Shown here: positions 8,482 through 17,266 of the stretch, piece by piece
Numbering within the stretch: the first letter of the stretch is position 1
How the letters are laid out: the number at the start of each line of letters is the position of its first letter
From: Bordetella genomosp. 9
GTDB lineage: Bacteria > Pseudomonadota > Gammaproteobacteria > Burkholderiales > Burkholderiaceae_B
Length of the DNA stretch: 64,000 bases
Reading direction: 5' to 3'
Assembly (NCBI RefSeq): GCF_002261425.1
Contig: NZ_NEVJ01000003.1
Span: forward strand, 1,550,001-1,614,000
Made by a program: the position numbers and the translations under genes
Notes under the pieces: model-generated
Seen by the model: only the letters and a program-made list of their open reading frames with translations
Database searches by the model: none
Told to the model about the DNA's origin: nothing

Positions 8482-9377
8482 ATCGCAACCTGGCGGCTCT
8501 CCTGAAAGGCGCCACGACGGTGGGCGGCTCGTTCGTCGGGCTCGTCGCGATCGTATCGGGACTTTTTCATCTTCCCGAGCATCGCGGAAAACCGCCGGCG
8601 CCACCCGCGGGCGGGGTGGCTGGGTCATCGGCGCCCGCACCTGTGACGCCGCCGCAAGCCTCGGCGCCCGGCGCGCCCGGACAGCAGGCCGCCGCGCCCG
8701 GGACCGCGGGCGGTACGGCGCAGGCGCCGCGTACGCCGCCGCGCACGGCGACCGAGTTCTCGTTTCCGCAGGCCCGCTGGGAACAACTGCTCGCGCAGAA
8801 TGCCGACACGCCCATCGATGCCTCGCTGGCCAATTCTGGCAAGCCGTCGGCCGGCGTGGCGGCCTGCGCTTCATGCCACGGCGCGCAGGGCGTGCCCGCG
8901 GCCGGGACGCCTTTTCCCACCCTGGCCGGCGCCCCGCCCGCCTACGTTGCCAAGCAACTGCTCGACTATAGGGACGGGACCCGCCAGCATCCCATCATGA
9001 CGGGCATTGCCAAAGGCCTGGACGACAAGGACATCGCGGCCGTGGCGCACTACTACGGCAGCCTGCCGCCGCCGGCGATCAAGGCGCCGGCGGCGAATCC
9101 ACAGGACCGCGGGCAGCGGCTGCACGGCTTCGGCGACAACGGCCTGGCATTGGCGGCGTGCGCGAACTGCCACGGCGCCAACGGCGAAGGCGAAGCGCCC
9201 ATGCTGCCGCGCCTGGCCGGGCAGCCCGAAGCCTATGTCACCGGGCAGCTCGACGCTTTCCGCAACGGGCAGCGCGCGAACGATGACTTGGGGACGATGC
9301 GCGACATCGCCAAACGCCTGAGCGCGGAGGACTCGGCCGCGCTCGCCAGGTATTACGCGGGCATGCGGGCGCAGTAG
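8478..9377 (+). CDS. Membrane-anchored dihaem cytochrome c
   Basis: A 299-residue periplasmic cytochrome with two haem c motifs, CASCH (130-134) and CANCH (228-232), each in a cytochrome c domain of about 90 residues. The first 30 residues form a hydrophobic helix that could be an uncleaved anchor. A Pro/Ala/Gly-rich linker (about 36-92) then spaces the haem domains from the membrane. Most gluconate-dehydrogenase cytochromes have three haems, so two is on the short side. As the last gene of the operon it should pass electrons from the flavoprotein to ubiquinone or the respiratory chain. Confidence 0.92.
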   Translation: MNRNLAALLKGATTVGGSFVGLVAIVSGLFHLPEHRGKPPAPPAGGVAGSSAPAPVTPPQASAPGAPGQQAAAPGTAGGTAQAPRTPPRTATEFSFPQARWEQLLAQNADTPIDASLANSGKPSAGVAACASCHGAQGVPAAGTPFPTLAGAPPAYVAKQLLDYRDGTRQHPIMTGIAKGLDDKDIAAVAHYYGSLPPPAIKAPAANPQDRGQRLHGFGDNGLALAACANCHGANGEGEAPMLPRLAGQPEAYVTGQLDAFRNGQRANDDLGTMRDIAKRLSAEDSAALARYYAGMRAQ

Positions 9378-9386
9378 GATTTCGGG

Positions 9387-9899
9387 TCAATGGCCGGGCC
9401 GGGTATCGGCGCCGCGATGGCCCGGCCCCTTGTCGCTGTTCGCCGCGCTGCCTTTGGCGCTCTGGCTGTCGCCGACGGCCCCCTTGACCGAGGAGTCCTG
9501 CGCACCGCCGCTGCTGTTGCCGCTCCGAGGCTGGGTATCGTTGCCGTGATGCCCCTGCATGTCGTTGGCGTCGCCGCGTGACTGGCCCGTGCCGGCACGC
9601 GATTTTGACGTGGAGGCCGAGTCACGGCCTTGGCCCTGGCCGTCGCCCGGCCCCGCCGCGCTCGAGCCCGCGGGATTGGTGGCGCCGGATTCGGGGTGCT
9701 TGAACTGCCCGCCCGCCGCCCCCCCCGTCTGCGCGCCGGAGCCCTGCGTGGCTTGTGCGACCCATCGAGGCGTTTCATGCGCCTGCGCGGCGCACAGCGC
9801 CACGCCCACCAGCACCAGGCCGGAGACCCAGCCCGCGGCATGGCACCGCCGCTTGCGCGCACCGCCGTGCGCGCCGTCCATCATGATGCGTATCGTCAT
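9387..9899 (-). CDS. Hypothetical low-complexity secreted protein
   Basis: I do not recognise this 170-residue protein. After a basic start (ARKRR) there is a Sec-type signal (VSGLVLVGVALCAAQAHE). The rest is a disordered Gly/Ser/Asp/Gln/His-rich chain (for example SRGDANDMQGHHGNDTQPRSG) without cysteines or folded-domain pattern. The start at MTIRIM is chosen because AAGGAG lies just upstream, inside the codons of a longer ATG start. It follows the zinc dehydrogenase by 31 bases on the same strand and may share its transcript. Coding status rests on the signal peptide and ribosome site. Confidence 0.55.
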   Translation of the reverse strand: MTIRIMMDGAHGGARKRRCHAAGWVSGLVLVGVALCAAQAHETPRWVAQATQGSGAQTGGAAGGQFKHPESGATNPAGSSAAGPGDGQGQGRDSASTSKSRAGTGQSRGDANDMQGHHGNDTQPRSGNSSGGAQDSSVKGAVGDSQSAKGSAANSDKGPGHRGADTRPGH

Positions 9900-9930
9900 C
9901 TCGCTCTCCTTCATGCGCCCTGCTCGGATT

Positions 9931-11139
9931 TCACGCCACCGGCGCCAGTTCGACCTTCATCCAGCCCGGCTGCCGCGTATCGAAAGCCTTGTAGGCGTCC
10001 AGCACGGACGACAGCGGCTCACGCTTGGTCAGGATCGCCGAGGGATCGATGCGGCCCGAGCGCACCAGCTCGATCAGGATGGGAACGTATTTGCGATGGT
10101 TGCAGTTGCCCATCCGGATCGTCAGGTTCTTGTTCATCGCCATACCGATGGGAAAGATGTTGTCGTTCGGCGGATAGACCCCGATGATGGCCAGGGTGCC
10201 AGCCTTGGCCAGCGCCTGGACCGCCCAGTTCAGGGCCTGGGCCGGCGCGTCGCCGGGTACCCAGTTGCCGTCGTGCGGATGCGCATGTGGCGCGATCTCG
10301 CGCGACTGGGCTTCCATCGCCGCGTTCTGTTCGGGCTGCGACGCCGGTCCTTCGTGCGCATGCACCGCATCCACGCCAACGGCATCGATGGCCCGATCGA
10401 CGCCGATGCCGCCGGTCAGGCGCTTGATGGTCTCGACCGGATCTTCCGCATTGAAATCGATGGTCTCGGCGCCCTGCGCCCGCGCCATGGCCAGCCGGTC
10501 CGGCACGGCATCGATGGCGAATATGCGGCCCGCGTGCATCAGCTTGGCCGACGCGATGGCGAACTGCCCGACCGGACCGCAGCCGAAGACCGCGACGGTG
10601 CGCCCGGGCTCGATGTCGGCCAGGTCGGCGCCGAAGTATCCCGTGGGGAAGATGTCGGAGATCATGATCGCCTGGTCGTTATCGATCTCGTCCGGCAGCT
10701 TGACCAGGTTCACATGCGCATAGGGAATACGGGCCTTCTCGGCCTGCAGGCCATTGAAGCCGCCGGCCTGGTCGGGACCGCCATAGAACGCCGTGCCCGC
10801 CGACTTGCCATGCGGATTCGCGTTGTCGCACTGGGCGTAATAGCCGGCCCGGCAGTATGAACAGTAGCCGCATGCGATGGTGGACGGAATGACGACGCGC
10901 TCGCCGACCTGCAGATTGCGCACGCCAGGGCCGAGTTGCTCGACCACGCCCACGCCCTCGTGCCCGAGGATCGTCCCGGGCTTCACGCCTTCCATCGTGC
11001 CGCGGATGAAATGCAGGTCGGTGCCGCAGATCGCGCTGGCCACGATACGCACGATGGCGTCGGTCTCTTCGCGCAGTTGGGGATCGGGTACGTCTTCCAG
11101 GCGGATGTCGCCTATGGCATGGAACACGACGGCTTTCAT
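9931..11139 (-). CDS. Zinc-dependent alcohol dehydrogenase, formaldehyde dehydrogenase-like
   Basis: A 402-residue MDR-family enzyme. Catalytic zinc ligands are in ICGTDLHF and GHEGVGVV. Structural zinc cysteines are in CGYCSYCRAGYYAQC. The NAD-binding motif is VAVFGCGPVGQFA. The length and the His-rich insertion after the nucleotide-binding domain (around DAVHAHEGP...HAHPHDGNW) resemble glutathione-independent formaldehyde dehydrogenases (about 400 residues) more than simple 340-residue alcohol dehydrogenases. An AAGGAG site precedes the start. The likely reaction is NAD-dependent oxidation of an alcohol or aldehyde hydrate; the substrate is not certain. Confidence 0.88.
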   Translation of the reverse strand: MKAVVFHAIGDIRLEDVPDPQLREETDAIVRIVASAICGTDLHFIRGTMEGVKPGTILGHEGVGVVEQLGPGVRNLQVGERVVIPSTIACGYCSYCRAGYYAQCDNANPHGKSAGTAFYGGPDQAGGFNGLQAEKARIPYAHVNLVKLPDEIDNDQAIMISDIFPTGYFGADLADIEPGRTVAVFGCGPVGQFAIASAKLMHAGRIFAIDAVPDRLAMARAQGAETIDFNAEDPVETIKRLTGGIGVDRAIDAVGVDAVHAHEGPASQPEQNAAMEAQSREIAPHAHPHDGNWVPGDAPAQALNWAVQALAKAGTLAIIGVYPPNDNIFPIGMAMNKNLTIRMGNCNHRKYVPILIELVRSGRIDPSAILTKREPLSSVLDAYKAFDTRQPGWMKVELAPVA

Positions 11140-11398
11140 GTGAAGCTCCTTCGAAGGGGATGGCCACCGGGCCGAGGATCGGCACCTGGCGTCGGGCACG
11201 TGGCATCCGTGCGATGCGCGCACGCCGCGCGCCACCGCGCGTTGCTGAGCAACCGGAAATGGACTTGCAGGGGTGCAGCAAGCGGCATGCGCGGCATACG
11301 ACGTGCTGAAGCACACCAGCGTCGGCGCCGAGGCCCCGCCGCCCCGCGCCAACCCTTGCACGCTTGGGCATCGAACACCAACCGCCACCGGGATTGCC

Positions 11399-12007
11399 AT
11401 GGACACGAATATGCACGACCCCGCGGATGCGGCGCTGCGCATCCTCATGTACTTCATCATGCCGCTATGGATCGCGGCGGGCACCGCCGACTACCTCTGC
11501 CATCGGCGGACCCACATCGCGCGCACGGCCGGCCCGAAGGAGTCGCTGCTGCACCTGCTGATGTTCGCCGAAATCGGCATCCCCCTGCTGGCCTGCCTGT
11601 TCCTGGAAATCAATGCGCTGGTATTCCTGGTGATGATCGTGGCATTCATCGCGCACGAGGCGACCGCGCTATGGGACGTAAGCTATGCCTCCAGCCGGCG
11701 CCGCGTCGGCCCGTTCGAACAGCATGTGCATAGCTTCCTGGAACTGCTGCCCCTGGCCGCGGGTATGCTGGTCGCCGTCCTGCACTGGCCGCAGTTCCTG
11801 GCGCTGTTCGGGATGGGGCAGGAACCGGCACGCTGGGACCTGCGCCTGAAAGCGCGCGCGCTGCCCACGGCATACGTGGCCTTCGTCCTGCTGGCCGCCG
11901 TCGTGCTGGAATTGCTGCCCTATGCGGAAGAACTGCTGCGCGGGCTGAGAGCGCGCAGGGCCGGCCTGGGTTCGCCTTCCAACGCGTGGCCGCGCGGCAA
12001 CGGATGA
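11399..12007 (+). CDS. Hypothetical multi-pass membrane protein
   Basis: A 202-residue protein I cannot assign. It has about five hydrophobic segments, for example ILMYFIMPLWIAAGTADYL, LLHLLMFAEIGIPLLACLFL, ALVFLVMIVAFIAHEATAL and AYVAFVLLAAVVLELLPYAEELL. Several histidines (DYLCHRRTHI, AHEATALWD, FEQHVHSF) lie at predicted membrane edges and could bind metal or haem; this is speculative. The start is the ATG before DTNMHDPAD. It is divergent from the zinc dehydrogenase across about 260 bases. Confidence 0.7.
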   Translation: MDTNMHDPADAALRILMYFIMPLWIAAGTADYLCHRRTHIARTAGPKESLLHLLMFAEIGIPLLACLFLEINALVFLVMIVAFIAHEATALWDVSYASSRRRVGPFEQHVHSFLELLPLAAGMLVAVLHWPQFLALFGMGQEPARWDLRLKARALPTAYVAFVLLAAVVLELLPYAEELLRGLRARRAGLGSPSNAWPRGNG

Positions 12008-12030
12008 CCCGTCCAGGCGACGCGCGGGAA

Positions 12031-12060
12031 TGTATTCATATAAATCATATATATAATATG
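12031..12060 (+). promoter_or_regulatory. AT-rich promoter region of the UTRA-type GntR gene
   Basis: A 30-base nearly pure A/T block in a GC-rich neighbourhood, with a perfect -10 hexamer TATAAT at 12052-12057. No good -35 is present at the expected distance. The alternating ATAT run could also hold an operator. Confidence 0.4.
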
Positions 12061-12125
12061 GCGCAGAGGGCAGGCAGCCCCCTGCGCGGGCGCCTACAAT
12101 TCCGCGCGATCATCCTGGAAGCACT

Positions 12126-12878
12126 ATGAATCATCAGCCGTCGTCGGCCGTACCGTTGGGCAGTCCGCTTTACGAGCAGATCAAGCAGGCCATCCTTGGC
12201 GCCCTGGCCCATGGGGAATGGAAGCAGGGCGAAGCCATACCGCCCGAAAAAGTGCTGGCCGAGCGGTTCGGCGTGTCCATAGGCACGTTGCGCAAGGCGG
12301 TCGACGAACTGGCGGCCGAGAACATCCTGATCCGCCATCAGGGCCGCGGCACCTACGTCGCCGTGCACACGCGCAATTCGCACTTCTTCAAGTTCTTCCG
12401 CATCGTGCGGCAGGATGGCGACAAATCCTATCCCACGACCGAGCTGATGCGCTTCCGCCGCACGCGGGCGTCCGCCCTGGCCCGCGAAAAGCTGGGCCTG
12501 CCGTCGGGCAGCCACGTGTTCGAGTTCAACAACGTGCTGTCGCTGCACGGCGACGTGGTGATGGTGGATGAAGTCAGCCTGCCGGAAAACCTTTTCCCCG
12601 GCATGACCGAACGCCACCTGCGCGAACGCCCGAGCACCTTGTATAGTCTGTACCAGGACATGTTCGGCGTGAACGTCATCGCAACCGACGAACGCCTGCG
12701 CACCTGCCGCGCCAGCGCCACCCACGCGCCCTGGCTGGGCGTGCCGGAAGGCGAACCCCTGCTGCAGATCCGCCGCGTGGCCTATTCCTATCACCGCCAG
12801 CCGGTGGAATGGCGTGTTTCCCATGTGAATACCGAAGCCTACGAATACCTGGGGCAGGAGTACACGGGCGGCGCCTGA
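12126..12878 (+). CDS. GntR-family regulator with UTRA ligand domain (HutC type)
   Basis: A 250-residue repressor-type protein. The winged-helix domain is at residues about 12-78 (YEQIKQAILGALAHGEWKQGE...AERFGVSIGTLRKAVDELAAE). It is followed by a UTRA sensor domain (about 95-245) related to chorismate lyase folds that binds small effectors. It lies just upstream of a beta-hydroxyacid dehydrogenase gene on the same strand (29-base gap), so it probably controls that gene. The kdgD/garD pair about 2 kb downstream is a second possible target. Confidence 0.9.
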   Translation: MNHQPSSAVPLGSPLYEQIKQAILGALAHGEWKQGEAIPPEKVLAERFGVSIGTLRKAVDELAAENILIRHQGRGTYVAVHTRNSHFFKFFRIVRQDGDKSYPTTELMRFRRTRASALAREKLGLPSGSHVFEFNNVLSLHGDVVMVDEVSLPENLFPGMTERHLRERPSTLYSLYQDMFGVNVIATDERLRTCRASATHAPWLGVPEGEPLLQIRRVAYSYHRQPVEWRVSHVNTEAYEYLGQEYTGGA

Positions 12879-12907
12879 CCGGCGGCACGCCAGCCTGGGA
12901 CGTCGTC

Positions 12908-13780
12908 ATGGATATCGGATTTATCGGTTTGGGCAATATGGGCCGCGCGATCGCGGCCAACCTGATCAAGGGCGGCCACGCCCTGACCGTGTGGAACAGA
13001 TCGCCGCAGGCCGCGGCGCCGCTGCGCGAACTGGGCGCGCGCATTGCCGACGATCCGTCGCAGGCCTGCGATGCCGATGTCGTCTTCAGCATGCTGGCCG
13101 ACGACCAGGCGGTCGCCCAGGTGTTCCTGGACGGCGGCGCGCTATCGCGCATGCGCAAGGGATCGGTGCACGTCAACATGGCGACCATCTCGATTCCCGC
13201 TGCCCGGCGGCTGGCCGATGCCCATGCCGCGCAGGGTGTCGGCTACGTCGCCGCGCCGGTAATGGGCCGCCCCGACGCCGCGGCCGCCGCCAAGCTGACC
13301 CTGCTGGTGGCCGGCGCGCCGGATGCGGTACGCATCGCCGAACCCCTGTTCGGCCTGGTCGGGCACAAGACGGTCATGCTGGGCGACGCGCCTGACAAGG
13401 CCAACGCCATGAAGCTGACGGTGAACTTCATCCTGACCAGCGCGGTGGAAGCGCTGGCGGAAGGCACCGCGCTCGCCAAGGCATACGGCATCGAGACCGG
13501 CACGGTGGTGGATCTGCTGACCAGCACCATCCTGCCCGGGCCGCTGCATACCGGTTATGGCGCGCTGATGACCAAGGGCAGCTATGAACCCGCCAGTTTC
13601 CGCGCCCGCCTGGGGCTGAAGGACGTGCTGCTGGCCCAGGAGGCGGCGCGCGAAGCGGGGGCCGCCCTGCCGCTGTCGGAAGTCGTGGCCGCGAGCATGC
13701 GCGAGGCCGTCGACCAGGGCCTGGGCGACCATGACCTGGCGGTACTGGGACAAGTGGCGCTGAACCGCATCAAGCGGTGA
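12908..13780 (+). CDS. NAD(P)-dependent beta-hydroxyacid dehydrogenase (3-hydroxyisobutyrate / tartronate-semialdehyde reductase family)
   Basis: A 290-residue oxidoreductase. The Rossmann motif GFIGLGNMGRAIA lies at residues 4-16. The catalytic Lys region is in DKANAMKLTVNFIL, followed by the all-helical C-terminal domain. The start is the ATG directly at MDIGFIG; a longer frame exists but runs into the GntR gene. Family members act on 3-hydroxyisobutyrate, tartronate semialdehyde or succinic semialdehyde. The nearby galactarate genes make a GarR-like role tempting, but the KdgD route present here does not make tartronate semialdehyde, so the substrate stays open. Confidence 0.88.
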   Translation: MDIGFIGLGNMGRAIAANLIKGGHALTVWNRSPQAAAPLRELGARIADDPSQACDADVVFSMLADDQAVAQVFLDGGALSRMRKGSVHVNMATISIPAARRLADAHAAQGVGYVAAPVMGRPDAAAAAKLTLLVAGAPDAVRIAEPLFGLVGHKTVMLGDAPDKANAMKLTVNFILTSAVEALAEGTALAKAYGIETGTVVDLLTSTILPGPLHTGYGALMTKGSYEPASFRARLGLKDVLLAQEAAREAGAALPLSEVVAASMREAVDQGLGDHDLAVLGQVALNRIKR

Positions 13781-13861
13781 GCGCGCGCGTTGTCGCGCGC
13801 GTCATTGTGGGCGTCGTTGTGGGCGTTCCCGTGGGCCTTGCTGCGTGCCTTGTTGGGCGCC

Positions 13862-14776
13862 TTACTGCGCGCCCAGCTTCCTGATCAGGACGTCCAGCGC
13901 GGCGCTTTCCTCGTCGTTCAGGTCGGTCAGCGGCGCGCGCACGGGACCGGCATCCCGGCCGACCAGGCGGGCGCCCGCCTTGACGATGCTGACCGCATAG
14001 CCCGCGCGGCGGTTGCGGATTTCCAGATACGGCAGGAAGAACTCGTCCAGCAGCTTGCCCACGGTGGCCTCGTCGTCGCTGGCGATGGCGCGATAGAACT
14101 GCATCGCCGTCTTGGGAATGAAGTTGAAGACGGCCGACGAATACACCGGCACGCCCAGGGCCTTGTAGGCCGCGGCATAGACCTCGGCGGTCGGCAGGCC
14201 GCCCAGATAGGCGAAACGGTCGCCCATGGCGCGGCGCACGCGCACCATGTTCTCGATATCGCCTACGCCGTCCTTGAAGCCGATCAGGTTGGGGCAGCGG
14301 TCGGCGACGCGGCGCAGGTGGTCCGGCCCCAGCCGTGAGTTCGCGCGGTTGTAGACGATCACGCCTATCTTCAAGGACTTGCAAACCTGCTCCACGTGTG
14401 CGGCGATACCGTCGGCGCTGGCTTCGGTCAGGTAATGGGGCATCAGCAGGATGCCCTTGGCCCCCAGGCGTTCGGCTTCCTGTGCATAGGCGATCGCGGT
14501 GCGCGTGGGGCCGCCAGCCCCGGCCAGGATGGGCACCTTGCCCGCGCAGGTGTCGACCGCGGTTCGGATGACGTCGGCGTACTCCGCCGGCGCCAGCGAG
14601 AAGTATTCGCCCGTGCCACCCGCCGCGAACAGCGCGCTGGCGCCGTAAGGCGCCAGCCATTCCAGGCGTTCGATATAGGTCTTGGGACGGAAATCGCCCT
14701 GCTCGTCGAAATCCGTGATGGGAAACGACAGCAGGCCCTGCGAAATGATTTGCTTGAGTTCTAGCGGCGTGGTCAT
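13862..14776 (-). CDS. kdgD: 5-dehydro-4-deoxyglucarate dehydratase
   Basis: A 304-residue enzyme of the DapA/NAL aldolase superfamily. It dehydrates and decarboxylates 5-keto-4-deoxyglucarate to 2-oxoglutarate semialdehyde (EC 4.2.1.41). Family marks are [15 protein letters not shown] in the substrate loop, IVYNRAN with the conserved Tyr, and [11 protein letters not shown] with the Schiff-base Lys. It is divergent from garD, whose product is its substrate. A 13-bp operator candidate lies upstream of each gene. The oxoglutarate semialdehyde dehydrogenase that usually completes the pathway is not in this window. Confidence 0.94.
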   Translation of the reverse strand: MTTPLELKQIISQGLLSFPITDFDEQGDFRPKTYIERLEWLAPYGASALFAAGGTGEYFSLAPAEYADVIRTAVDTCAGKVPILAGAGGPTRTAIAYAQEAERLGAKGILLMPHYLTEASADGIAAHVEQVCKSLKIGVIVYNRANSRLGPDHLRRVADRCPNLIGFKDGVGDIENMVRVRRAMGDRFAYLGGLPTAEVYAAAYKALGVPVYSSAVFNFIPKTAMQFYRAIASDDEATVGKLLDEFFLPYLEIRNRRAGYAVSIVKAGARLVGRDAGPVRAPLTDLNDEESAALDVLIRKLGAQ

Positions 14777-14820
14777 GGATGCGCGTACCGGGACAGTTGG
14801 CGGGCAAGGAGTGGTTATAC

Positions 14821-14833
14821 GTTATCGTACAAC
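14821..14833. promoter_or_regulatory. GTTATCGTACAAC operator candidate, kdgD side
   Basis: Nearly palindromic 13-mer whose reverse complement GTTGTACGATAAC differs by one base from the site on the garD side (14918-14930). A TATAAC hexamer follows it on the minus strand, so a bound regulator would cover the kdgD promoter. The pairing, symmetry and placement fit a GntR-type operator. Confidence 0.6.
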
Positions 14834-14898
14834 ACCGACACCGTAGCGGTAAACCCGTTTATGTCGCGGCACTTGTTCCCGGCAAACGTGTACTTGGC

Positions 14899-14930
14899 TG
14901 ACAAGTTAGGCGGGCTCGTTGTACGATGAC
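14899..14930 (+). promoter_or_regulatory. garD promoter with overlapping operator candidate
   Basis: CTGACA (14898-14903) and TACGAT (14922-14927) are separated by 18 bases and could be the -35 and -10 of garD. The 13-mer GTTGTACGATGAC (14918-14930) overlaps the -10 element. It matches the kdgD-side site in inverse orientation at 12 of 13 bases. One regulator could thus close both promoters. Confidence 0.55.
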
Positions 14931-14969
14931 AAACATGCGCCATGCATGACCGCCCTCATTCGAACCGCC

Positions 14970-16541
14970 ATGTCCGAGCCTCGCGTTTCCCCAGATCCCC
15001 TTGCGCCTCTCTATATCCGTATCCATGACGACGACAACGTCGCCATCGTGGTCAACGACGGCGGCCTGCAGGCGGGCAGCGCCTTCGACGATGGACTCGT
15101 CCTGCGCGAGGCGGTGCCGCAGGGCCACAAGGTCGCGCTGCGCGACCTGGCCGAAGGTGACGCCATCGTCCGCTATGGCGTGATCATCGGCTACGCGGCG
15201 CGCGCCCTGCCCCGCGGCAGCTGGGTGAACGAACGCGTCACCACCCTGCCCGCCCCGCCCGCGCTGGACGCACTGCCCGTCTCCACGCGCGTGCCGCCCG
15301 CGGCCGAGCCGCTGGAAGGCTATACCTTCATGGGATATCGCAATGCGGACGGCTCCGTCGGCACCCGCAATATCCTGGCCATCACCACCACCGTGCAGTG
15401 CGTCTCCGGCGTGGTCGAGCATGCCGTCAGGCGCATACGCGCCGAACTGCTGCCGCGCTATCCGAACGTGGATGACGTGGTCGGGCTGGAGCACACCTAT
15501 GGCTGCGGCGTGGCCATCGACGCGCCCGATGCCATCATTCCGATCCGCACGCTGCGCAATATCGCCCTCAACCCGAATTTCGGCGGCACCGCGATGATGG
15601 TCAGCCTGGGTTGTGAAAAGCTGCAGCCCGACCGGCTGATGCCGCCGGGCAGCATTCCGATCGCGGGCGGCGGCAATCGCGTCGATACCGTCACGCTGCA
15701 GGATGACGCCCACGTCGGCTTCGAATCCATGGTGGCGTCCATCATGAGCACCGCCGAGCGGCATCTGGCGATACTGGATGCGCGGCGGCGGGTCGAATGC
15801 CCGGTGTCGGACCTGGTCGTGGGTGTGCAATGCGGCGGCAGCGATGCGTTTTCCGGCATCACCGCGAATCCGGCCGTGGGCTATGCGAGCGATCTGCTGA
15901 TACGTGCCGGCGCCACCGTCATGTTCTCGGAAAATACCGAGGTGCGCGACGGCATCGCGCAGTTGACGGCGCGCGCCGCCACGCCGGAAGTCGCGCAGGC
16001 CTTGATCCGCGAAATGGCCTGGTACGACGCCTACCTGGCGCGCGGCAATGCGGATCGCAGCGCCAATACCTCCCCCGGCAACAAGAAAGGCGGGCTGTCG
16101 AACATCGTGGAGAAAGCCATGGGATCGATCGCCAAGTCCGGACGCTCGGCGATTTCCGGCGTGCTGGCGCCGGGCGAAAAGCTGGCGACCCGCGGCCTGG
16201 TTTACACGGCCACGCCCGCCAGCGACTTCATCTGCGGCACGCTGCAACTGGCGGCGGGCATGAACCTGCACGTGTTCACGACGGGACGCGGCACGCCTTA
16301 CGGCTTGGCCGAGGTTCCGGTCATCAAGGTGGCCACGCGCAACGACCTGGCGCGGCGCTGGCATGACCTGATGGACGTGAACGCCGGCCGCATCGCGACC
16401 GGCGAAGCGACGATCGCCGACATCGGCTGGGAACTCTTCAACACGATGCTGGACGTGGCCAGCGGCCGCAGGAAAAGCCGCGCGGAAGCGCTGCGGCTGC
16501 ACAATGCGCTGGCCTTGTTCAATCCGGCGCCAGTGACCTGA
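14970..16541 (+). CDS. garD: Galactarate dehydratase
   Basis: A 523-residue enzyme of the UxaA/GarD family, converting galactarate to 5-keto-4-deoxygalactarate (EC 4.2.1.42). The N-terminal SAF domain (about residues 10-95, including [11 protein letters not shown] and [10 protein letters not shown]) leads into the catalytic part. That part has [28 protein letters not shown] and [23 protein letters not shown], all conserved in the family and carrying iron-ligand candidates. The start at MSEPRVS gives the usual length of about 520; two upstream in-frame starts exist. The product feeds the divergent kdgD. Confidence 0.94.
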   Translation: MSEPRVSPDPLAPLYIRIHDDDNVAIVVNDGGLQAGSAFDDGLVLREAVPQGHKVALRDLAEGDAIVRYGVIIGYAARALPRGSWVNERVTTLPAPPALDALPVSTRVPPAAEPLEGYTFMGYRNADGSVGTRNILAITTTVQCVSGVVEHAVRRIRAELLPRYPNVDDVVGLEHTYGCGVAIDAPDAIIPIRTLRNIALNPNFGGTAMMVSLGCEKLQPDRLMPPGSIPIAGGGNRVDTVTLQDDAHVGFESMVASIMSTAERHLAILDARRRVECPVSDLVVGVQCGGSDAFSGITANPAVGYASDLLIRAGATVMFSENTEVRDGIAQLTARAATPEVAQALIREMAWYDAYLARGNADRSANTSPGNKKGGLSNIVEKAMGSIAKSGRSAISGVLAPGEKLATRGLVYTATPASDFICGTLQLAAGMNLHVFTTGRGTPYGLAEVPVIKVATRNDLARRWHDLMDVNAGRIATGEATIADIGWELFNTMLDVASGRRKSRAEALRLHNALALFNPAPVT

Positions 16542-16597
16542 CGCGGGCGGGCCGCCCCTGGCGTCCGCGGCCTGCCCGTGGCTTGGTGCCGGCCAGC

Positions 16598-17242
16598 CTA
16601 GGCGGCGTCGGGTTGCGCGTCCGGCGCGGCTTGCGTGAAAGCCGGCAGCGCCAGGCAGGCGGCATCGATGCGCACGATGGTAGGCATGGCGGAAAGGTCG
16701 CAATCCAGCCGGCGCGCATTGAAGACCTGCGGCACCAGGCAGGCATCGGCCAGCGTGGGCGTATCGCCGTGGCAGAAGGCGCCGGTGTCGGGCGAGTCCG
16801 CCAGCATGCGCTCCAGCGCCAGCAGGCCGCTTTCCACCCAGTGCCGATACCAGGCGTCGCGCGCTTCGTCCGGCAGGTCGAGGTCGCGCTTGAGATAGCG
16901 CAGCACGCGCAGATTGTTCAGCGGATGGATGTCGCAGGCGATGCCCTGGGCCAGCGCGCGCACCCGCGCGCGGGCGACGGGCGTGTCCGGCAGCAGCGCC
17001 GGCTGGGGATGGGTTTCATCCAGGTATTCGATGATGGCCATCGACTGCGTCAGCACCGCGTCGCCATCGACCAGCGTCGGCACCAGCGCCTGCGGATTCA
17101 GCCGCGTGTATTCCGGCTTGAGCTGCTGCCCGCCATCCTTGATCAGATGCACCGGGATGTATTCATACGGCAATCCCTTCAGGTTCAGCGCGATGCGCAC
17201 GCGATAGGCGGCCGAACTGCGGAAGTAGCTGTATAGCTGCAT
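16598..17242 (-). CDS. maiA: Maleylacetoacetate isomerase (zeta-class GST)
   Basis: A 214-residue zeta-class glutathione transferase. The zeta hallmark [16 protein letters not shown] lies at residues 9-24, with the glutathione-site [20 protein letters not shown] after it. It isomerises maleylacetoacetate or maleylpyruvate to the fumaryl form in tyrosine/homogentisate or gentisate breakdown. No other gene of those pathways is adjacent, so it stands alone here, convergent with garD. Confidence 0.92.
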   Translation of the reverse strand: MQLYSYFRSSAAYRVRIALNLKGLPYEYIPVHLIKDGGQQLKPEYTRLNPQALVPTLVDGDAVLTQSMAIIEYLDETHPQPALLPDTPVARARVRALAQGIACDIHPLNNLRVLRYLKRDLDLPDEARDAWYRHWVESGLLALERMLADSPDTGAFCHGDTPTLADACLVPQVFNARRLDCDLSAMPTIVRIDAACLALPAFTQAAPDAQPDAA

Positions 17243-17266
17243 GCGGTCTCCTGGTGTCGATGTGCT

